Origin: Tretioscincus oriximinensis
Taxonomy: Eukaryota > Chordata > Lepidosauria > Squamata > Gymnophthalmidae
NCBI GenBank assembly: GCA_022410635.1
Contig: JAJVDF010000459.1
Coordinates: 345,777 to 409,776 of the forward strand
DNA: 64,000 nt
Direction: 5' to 3'
The notes under the pieces are model-generated. The model was given only the letters and a program-made list of their open reading frames with translations. It was not told the origin of the DNA and searched no databases. Of this stretch, positions 24,026-64,000 are shown piece by piece. Within the stretch, counting starts at the first letter, position 1. Every line of letters starts with the position of its first letter. Made by a program: the position numbers and the translations under genes.

Positions 24026-24345
24026 AACCCCTCTAGAGTCATGATTCACCCCATTGGAGGCAATTTGATTTTTATGGAGGACAATTCAAGAACAGGCATC
24101 TGAAGAAGTAGACGTGTCTACGAAAGCTTATGACACCTACTTTTCTCCTGAGTCTCTAAGTGCTATTAGCCCCTTTGCTGGAATTCAAGAATGAGTTATT
24201 AAACATTTATTTCTCAGTATTTCAGCTGTCCTTGTCTTTTTATTTTTCTATTTCATGGATGCCATCTCCTGTGGAAATTCTTTAGACCAAGTTAATGCCC
24301 TTGGTGGGTCTTGGCTCAAAAAAGTTGGAAACCACTTTTTATAGT
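24026..24345. mobile_element. hAT MITE split by a PLE tail
   Basis: Outer parts (TTCACCCCATTGGAGGCAAT; TTTGATTTTTATGG; right end AAAAAGTTGGAAACCAC) match the element at 15121-15302. The middle is interrupted by the insertion at 24093-24181. Confidence 0.6.
24093..24181 (+). mobile_element. Penelope-like element tail, 89 bp, with TSD
   Basis: CTGAAGAAGTAGACGTGTC to AGTCTCTAAGTGCTA is the common PLE tail. It is bounded by perfect direct repeats aattcaagaa at 24083-24092 and 24182-24191, which shows insertion into the older hAT MITE. Confidence 0.8.
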
Positions 24346-24383
24346 CNTGCCAATATTATACAGTTTTAGGTGCCTGGTTAAAA

Positions 24384-24600
24384 CCAGTTTGGTGTAGTGA
24401 TTAGAGTGCTGGACTCCTATCTAGTAGTCTCCCTGTTCAATTCCACACTCCTCCATAAAGCCAGCTGGGCGACCTTGGGCCAGTCACAGTTCTCTCAGCC
24501 CTGCATACATCACAGGGTGTCTGTTGTGAAGAAGACAACAAAAGCTATGTGGTGAAAGGGAAGTTATAAATTATTATTACTATTATTATTAAGACATCTC
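24384..24600 (+). mobile_element. tRNA-derived SINE, family B (best copy)
   Basis: Pol III A-box-like GTGTAGTGATTAGAGTGCTG at the head, B-box-like GTTCAATTCC at 24435-24444, then AGCCAGCTGGGCGACCTTGG, CTCAGCCCTGCATACATCAC and an ATT-repeat tail. Confidence 0.85.
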
Positions 24601-24663
24601 TTGCTCACTTAGGCCTTGATGTTTATAGCTTCTTCTGAGTGAGGGTTATATATATATTTAAAA

Positions 24664-24748
24664 TATACTGCTCAAAACAATTAAGGGAACACTTTCGCAT
24701 AACAGCGCATGTTAAAAGTGTTCCCTTTTTTGTTTTGAACAATATATT
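24664..24748. mobile_element. Tc1-like hairpin MITE, ~85 bp
   Basis: ATACTGCTCAAAACAATTAA and GGGAACACTTT at the left mirror the right end (reverse complement ATATTGTTCAAAACAAAAAA, GGGAACACTTTT), flanked by TA. The element is almost entirely stem. This TIR type is found in vertebrate Tc1-like transposons. Confidence 0.82.
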
Positions 24749-25304
24749 TTAGGTCAATGTTATAATTTTTATTGAATCTTCAGTGAAGGATGGGATTAGA
24801 GTTACCGTACAAAAATAGGGAGTTTGCAGCTTTAATGGATGTGAAAAGGATACATTTTCAGCAGGTGCTGCATTATAACCTCCCACACCTGTTGAAAATT
24901 CCTTTTTTTTGTATCTATTGAAGCTCTATTGCCATGGTTTTTTGTGGAACTCCTGGGTGGCACAGAAACTCTTAAATAAGTCAAAATAGGTTTTGTATAT
25001 CTAAGTTTGCAAACCACTTTGAGAAGTCTTTGTATGGAAGCACTTCAAATAAGTCTGTATTCAACCCAGGTGGCTTCAATTTCAATTGACCCCCTTGCAT
25101 TTTCTGGCTTTTAACTCACAGGAAACTGTTTGCAATTTTTATAATTTTTCATAGAACAGGAAACTTTGTGAGAAAAAAAAACCTCATTTAAAATCTCTTC
25201 ATATTAAGACGACAATTCAAGAGTTTAAAAGCAAAGAAATAGAACATCCCAGGTTGCCTCAGTATCGTACTTCAATCATTTAAAAATATATATATACACG
25301 TGTA

Positions 25305-25500
25305 TGTATATCTTCTGAGGCAATATAGTTTGTCTGTGCGACGTACACAAAACTTTATNTATTCAAAATATATGTACATCTGAAGCAATATATTCTGTGA
25401 TATATACACAGAAATTTATCTATACAAAATATATGCATATACGCATACCTGAGGCGATTATATATTTTGTGGTATTCCGAGGCAATGTAGGCATGCGCGT
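25305..25500 (+). repeat. Degenerate minisatellite upstream of the promoter
   Basis: CTGAGGCAAT-type starts at 25315, 25380 and 25449 give a period of 65-69 bp, with a partial fourth start (CCGAGGCAAT) near 25477. Units share an ACACA..ACTTTAT and CAAAATATATG order. Confidence 0.7.
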
Positions 25501-25509
25501 GTNAAGCGG

Positions 25510-25830
25510 ACTACAAGTCCCAGGCTCCTACGCCACAGTCACTATAGCTTAGGTTTCTGGGACTTGTAGTCCACCAAGAGTCCTCCTTCATACATTCGCC
25601 TCGCTTCCCCACGCAGAGGCCTCTGGGAAGAGCAGCTGCTGCGCTCCTTTCCCAAGTTACCAAGTTGGTAGTTATTCCCCAGTGGAGCGGCAGGGGGCGC
25701 GCAACGTCTGCGCTGCATATAAAGAGGCTCCAGAGGGAGGCGGAGTTTGAATGCAAGTCTGCCTGTCTGCTTTGCACAAATGCCCTGGCGGCAGCCGATG
25801 CGTGCAGAGCTAGTGCTGGCGGTGCCGGTG
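25510..25830 (+). promoter_or_regulatory. PAPOLG: PAPOLG CpG-rich promoter and 5'UTR
   Basis: GC content and CpG density jump here relative to the AT-rich flanks. Two copies of ACTACAAGTCCCAG face each other at 25510-25523 (+) and 25557-25570 (-); this is the ZNF143/Staf SBS-type promoter motif ACTACAnnTCCC. A TATA-like TATAAAG sits at 25718-25724, which would place a start site near 25750. A 20-codon upstream ORF (25751-25813, ending TAG) lies out of frame with the main CDS. The transcription start itself cannot be read from the sequence. Confidence 0.65.
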
Positions 25831-60139
<34,309 letters not shown>

Positions 60140-61021
60140 CGATGCTTCTTCAGGTAAGCAAAACCATCTCTACTGTTAATATGAAGGATATCAATGTGTT
60201 CAATGTTCCAAGGCATGCCATTGGTCTTTATGCACCAATAGCAGAGCTTGGAACATCGCTATAGGCATGCATGCCTACTGCCCACCGGCTGCGTCCCCTG
60301 AGAGGCTCACGGCCCACTTGCTGTCGTTCCTGAGAAGTCTGGAGGCCTGCCCAATGCAGCTATCATTTAGCTCACCTGCTGCCACCAACTCCCTCCTTTT
60401 CTCCTTNCCTTCCCGAATTTTTGTGGGCTTTCCCACTAGTACCATAATATTTACAATAGTTCTACAGAAAAGCAAAGCATCGGATTCCTTATTTTTAGTA
60501 CCTGCATAGAGGAAACATCCTGTGCAAGGCTTTTTATGTGCCTTTTTGGACAATGGATTTGTTCTGCCACTACAGAGCAGTAGGTGGCGTCAATGCAGTG
60601 CAGATAGCTGCTAAGAGAAGGAGTACCATGGCAGCAATTAGAGATGCATGAAGAAAATAGTTGTTTGTGTTCAGTTTGCTGTCAAACTGAAAACTTGTTA
60701 TTTTGGCTTTGATGGCAAACAATGCCATCAAATCAATAGGTGTTTGCTTTTGCATCAGATTGCATTTACGAACAAGAGATCTTTGTTTTTCCATTGGGAA
60801 AAAAGCTCCTTTTTGATGGAAAACATACCAAACCTGTGTTTGTCACTCATTTATTATGGAATAATGACACCAAAACAACATAATAAATATCTGTCCAATG
60901 TGCCTCCCAGTCTCTGACATGTTCTAATTGTAATAGTGGCAAACAATGAGAAACAAAATAAGGCAAATGTGTTACGTTCTTAAATAATTAGCACCCAAGA
61001 GAAAATGTTGGTTGCCTTAAT

Positions 61022-61165
61022 ACTTGGCAAAGGGTTCTCATTGTGCCTTAGAGGCTAACAAGAAAAAAAGCACATAGCATGAGCTTTCATGGCCGTGTTT
61101 ACTTCTTNAGACGCAATGGAAGATATTTTGATCCAAACTAACATGGCTCCTTTTGGTTATCATTA
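61022..61165 (-). mobile_element. Penelope-like tail in the 3'UTR intron
   Basis: Minus strand: GAGCCATGTTAGTTTGG, AAGAAGTAAACACGG, CATGAAAGCTCATGCTATG and TTAGCCTCTAAGGCAC, the PLE tail order. Confidence 0.65.
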
Positions 61166-61169
61166 TTAC

Positions 61170-62185
61170 ATGATAGGTAAGTGACAAACACAAGTTGTCT
61201 GTATACAGTTGTATCGCTGTTAAANCAATCACGTTCTAGTATTTCATTTCTTAGTACCAACACCCCTCACATTAGTTAGATTGTGTTCAGATTCAGCCGG
61301 GGTCCTCTCCTGTTCTTCTGTTTTTTCCATTACCCTTCTCTTGGATTGAGCTCACTTCCTTCTCAAGTCACACCTCAACTCTTTTCTTCTCTGTGGGATC
61401 CTACCTGTCCTAGTCCTAGGCACTCTGCTCCTAACTGCTGTGCAACCTTGAAAAGTCCAAAGCAAGCACTCCACTCCTTCCTAAGCTTATAGGGCCCTCC
61501 AAAAGACTAGTGCATGGATGTGGTCAAGCCTTCTGAGAAGACCTCCACTCTAGAAGCATAATAAGCTAAGGATGCCCCTGGATGCCATTTTGCCAGGACT
61601 GCACAGAACACAGTTACAATGGACTGTGGATGGAAGAGTAGGACAGAAGGAACATTCTGTGATTGACAGCATAGTGTGGAGAAGCTATGGCACAATGTGG
61701 GAGGAAGTTGAACCATCCGTCAAATTCCTTCTCATTTAGCTTGTTTTTGGACAGATCTCTGTATCTCCATCCCTGGTTCCTTGCCAACCATATTCATGAT
61801 AGGTTTAGCTCGACCTACTCCTTAGTCCTGATACCAAGGAGTCCATAGATTTCCATCCTGAGAAATACTGATCTCTGGTTGTGTCCCTATGAACATTTTT
61901 ACCAAGATGGTAGCCCTATCACCTAGAATCCACACGTTCACTGATCCACTCACTAAAAAGGGCTGTGGTCTTGGATTTTCCTGCCACTGCTGTTAGTTCG
62001 ATTCCACAGTGGATGTCTCTAAAATCAGAAAAATTTCCTTTGTAGGGCATTCAGTAATGGGNACATGGTAAATCTTGCGNGACTTCAAGGGTAAATGTAA
62101 AAGTTTATTGACTCTTGGCTCACAGAGATCAGTAGGAATTGTGGCAAGGCAAGCACAGCAATGACTTATGGGAAATGATATGTGC
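61170..62185. other. PAPOLG 3'UTR intron, middle part
   Basis: Nothing recognised: no repeat I can name and no coding signature in the frames present. Confidence 0.5.
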
Positions 62186-62189
62186 TGAG

Positions 62190-62600
62190 TGGTCTGAAAA
62201 CCATGTCCTATGAGGAACGGTTGAAGGATCTAGGGATGTATAGTCTGCAAAAAGACTGAGGGGAGACTTCATACCTGTTTACAAATACCTGTAGGGCTGT
62301 CACAGAGCAGAGGGATCACCCTTGTTCTCATTGGCACATGGAAGGGCTAGAAACAATGGGATGAAACTGCAAGGGAGTAGATTTAGATATCAGAAAAAGA
62401 ACTTTCTGACAGTCAGGATGATAAATCAGTGCAACAGTTTGCTACAAGAAGTGGTGAGTTCGCCTTTCACTGGAAGTCTTCAAACAGAGGCTGGACTGTC
62501 ATCTGCCTGGGTTGTTTTAATGAATCCTGCACTGAGCAGTGGATTGGACCCAATGACCCTGGAGGTCCCTTCCGACTCTATGGTTCTAGGATTCTGTGAA
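62190..62600 (+). mobile_element. CR1 LINE, second subfamily, 3' end
   Basis: Decayed ORF2 C-terminus (TCTGCAAAAAGACTGAGGGG, GGCTAGAAACAATGGGATGA, TCTTCAAACAGAGGCTGGAC) and the 3' end CCTTCCGACTCTATGGTTCT. Ends 170 bases before the 3'UTR exon. Confidence 0.83.
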
Positions 62601-62771
62601 TACAAGGAAAAGTATGGAAAGACTGGAAACGATGTGGATAATTGAAGGTAGGGTGGGGCAGAATTGCTAACGTGTTCTCCCGGATTTAAAATAAATAGTG
62701 AAACTGAACATGTTTTGGGGTGGCACCCTTTGTTTAAAGTGTTTTAATCCTCTTCAAACTTCTCTTTGCAG

Positions 62772-62985
62772 GTGTAACACTGAGCTAATGGTCACAATGT
62801 TTTCCAAGGTGCTTCTCTGTTATCATTGTCCCCCCAAAAATCAAAATCCACAGATATGCCTCTAACCTAGATTCTTGTGTTCTTGGTTTCTTTATGTTAA
62901 TTGTGTGAGTGTATGGCATTGTTTTAAGTCTCACGCTGGAATTGTTTGTCTTAAGTAGAAAAAAATAGCAAAAAATTAAAAAAAA
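62772..62985 (+). other. PAPOLG: PAPOLG 3'UTR exon 22 (end uncertain)
   Basis: Acceptor CTCTTTGCAG precedes 62772. A 2.6-kb intron (60154-62771) would join it to the stop-codon exon. An ATTAAA variant poly(A) signal lies at 62975-62980 in an A-rich stretch and another at 63990-63995. No AATAAA occurs between 62772 and the window end, so the real 3' end may lie further on. Confidence 0.6.
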
Positions 62986-63091
62986 CCACCACCTCTTTCT
63001 TTTCTAACATACAGGCTAGGGTATCCTNGTATAATTCTACAGTTCAGATAGTCTGTATTTCCATCTTAAACCTGCTCTTATCCGAGAGCTC

Positions 63092-63250
63092 TAGGCCTCA
63101 TTACAGATTATATCCCAAAATAGGGACTGTTGGTGTAGTCTATGGCAGACCTCACCTATGGCTGGCTATATTTTGCACTAGCATGTTGACGCAGGTCCCT
63201 GTTATGATATATAATCTGGAATAAGACCCCATACAGGGAGGGCCTTAGGA
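63092..63250. mobile_element. MITE related to 1857-1981
   Basis: CTAGGCCTCATTACAGATTA at the left mirrors TAATCTGGAATAAGACCCCA at the right, and TAGGGAC mirrors GTCCCTG. The inner ACTAGCATGTTGACGCAGGT resembles ATTAGCATGTAGATGGCAAG of the first copy. Confidence 0.5.
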
Positions 63251-63639
63251 GCTGTTTGCTGAGTTTTCCCCCCACTTGATCTCATGAACAACTACTTGTG
63301 GAACTTTACTAGAAGAATTTTACGAGCCAAGAGGGTTGTGTCCATATCAGATTTGCTCTTCATCAAAATGCCATCTCATATTGGGATTAAGCACCTATCA
63401 TCTGTTCACTATGTAGAGTCCCATAAAAGCTGCCTTCTGTATAGGCTCACAAAATACAAACATGGAACACTCTTCAACCGTAGGTCAAGAAGACCAACCC
63501 TGTGTGGATATTTATGGCATTAATTCTTTTACTTCTTTCCATCCCTCACTCACTCCAGTTCAAAATGAATGGGAACCAAATTTTACTGGGTTGAACTGTA
63601 GTTTTAAAATGGAGACAATCAACAATGGCTTCCTAGATG

Positions 63640-63735
63640 TCCCTAAACTACAAGTCCCAGCATTGCCCAGTGGCATAGAATGTTGGGAGTTAAATGTTAA
63701 GAACTGGAGTTTGGAAACATTTAGAAGGCCATAAA
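63640..63735. mobile_element. hAT MITE relic with an SBS-like motif
   Basis: ACTACAAGTCCCAGCATT at 63647-63664 is followed by GAATGTTGGGAGTTAAATG and CATTTAGAAGGCC, which resembles the interior and end of hAT MITEs such as 31435-31590. The promoter-like motif here is therefore more likely transposon-derived. Confidence 0.45.
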
Positions 63736-64000
63736 TGACTGTTCCTATTTTAAAAACTCAAGCACAGATGTAGTTCTTAACAATCTGGGCACAATATTGA
63801 AATGCAAGAAGGACAAATCCCTTGTTGCTTGAATTTAGATACTGATAGACTAACTGTATCATCTGTAAATCAAAAGTGACACTACATGTTATTTCTCAAA
63901 AACTATAAATCCAGGCTCTCTTGTGCTGTACGAGATCATCTAGTAATGAATTTATCATCCTAAAAACAAGGCAGCAACTTTGGATTTTTATTAAAGAAGG

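Noticed and set aside
24384..24455. Functional tRNA gene at the SINE B head, and likewise at 49430-49497
   Set aside because: A and B boxes are present, but no cloverleaf can be drawn with a proper anticodon arm and acceptor stem, and the segments continue into SINE bodies.
25305..25500. CRISPR-like repeat array
   Set aside because: Three diverged units of 65-69 bp with no constant repeat/spacer alternation, in vertebrate DNA.
25780..25830. Upstream ATG at 25780 as the PAPOLG start
   Set aside because: Weak Kozak context (C at -3, C at +4) and overlap with the uORF. The ATG at 25831 gives the same distance to HYGITSP as human PAPOLG. It stays possible as a minor start.
63647..63664. Second ZNF143/SBS motif as a promoter of a downstream gene
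   Set aside because: It is embedded in what looks like a worn hAT MITE and there is no CpG-rich sequence or exon nearby.

Overview
This is vertebrate nuclear DNA, most likely from a squamate reptile (lizard or gecko grade). It holds one recognisable protein-coding gene split by GT-AG introns, in a dense field of CR1 LINEs, L2 and L1 fragments, two tRNA-derived SINE families, Penelope-like elements (PLEs), hAT and Tc1/mariner MITEs, and one Ty3/gypsy relic. CR1 dominance and the SINE types argue for a sauropsid and probably a squamate. The species cannot be named from sequence alone. Scattered single Ns and an 820-base run of N (38961-39780) show a draft assembly.

The gene is PAPOLG (poly(A) polymerase gamma), + strand. 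I can place 21 coding exons from an ATG at 25831 to the TAG at 60137-60139, plus a 3'UTR exon starting at 62772. All 20 coding junctions keep frame and the joined CDS is 2151 nt (716 codons). The encoded enzyme has the nucleotidyltransferase FGS motif and the DxD...D catalytic triad (D112, D114, D166), the central domain, the RNA-binding domain and a divergent Ser/Thr-rich tail ending in the PAPOLG signature. The promoter is a short CpG-rich stretch (about 25500-25920) with two inverted ZNF143/SBS-type motifs and a TATA-like box.

Layout: 1-25.3 kb is intergenic sequence upstream of PAPOLG. It holds CR1 fragments, L2 tails, SINEs, a gypsy relic at 7.4-9.5 kb, several MITEs, and TE-poor AT-rich blocks that look like conserved non-coding DNA. 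In human the upstream neighbour is BCL11A and the downstream neighbour REL; neither appears here. From 25.3 to 62.8 kb is PAPOLG, whose introns carry most of the large transposon copies (CR1 at 29.6-31.1, 41.3-42.9 and 53.2-55.9 kb; PLE at 39.8-40.4 and 51.9-52.6 kb; L1 at 37.2-38.2 and 48.7-49.2 kb; a 596-bp hAT element at 34.1-34.7 kb). The last 1.2 kb is 3'UTR and flank.

The most notable structures are: a 227-bp inverted duplication in intron 14; a palindrome-rich hAT element with a perfect 8-bp target-site duplication; nested insertions readable from their duplications; hammerhead-ribozyme-like cores in PLE tails; a composite repeat present twice that fuses a CR1 fragment to a purine tract; an intron just behind the PAPOLG stop codon; and an apparently missing 20-codon PAPOLG exon. 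I found no prokaryotic-type system, CRISPR array, rRNA or tRNA gene.
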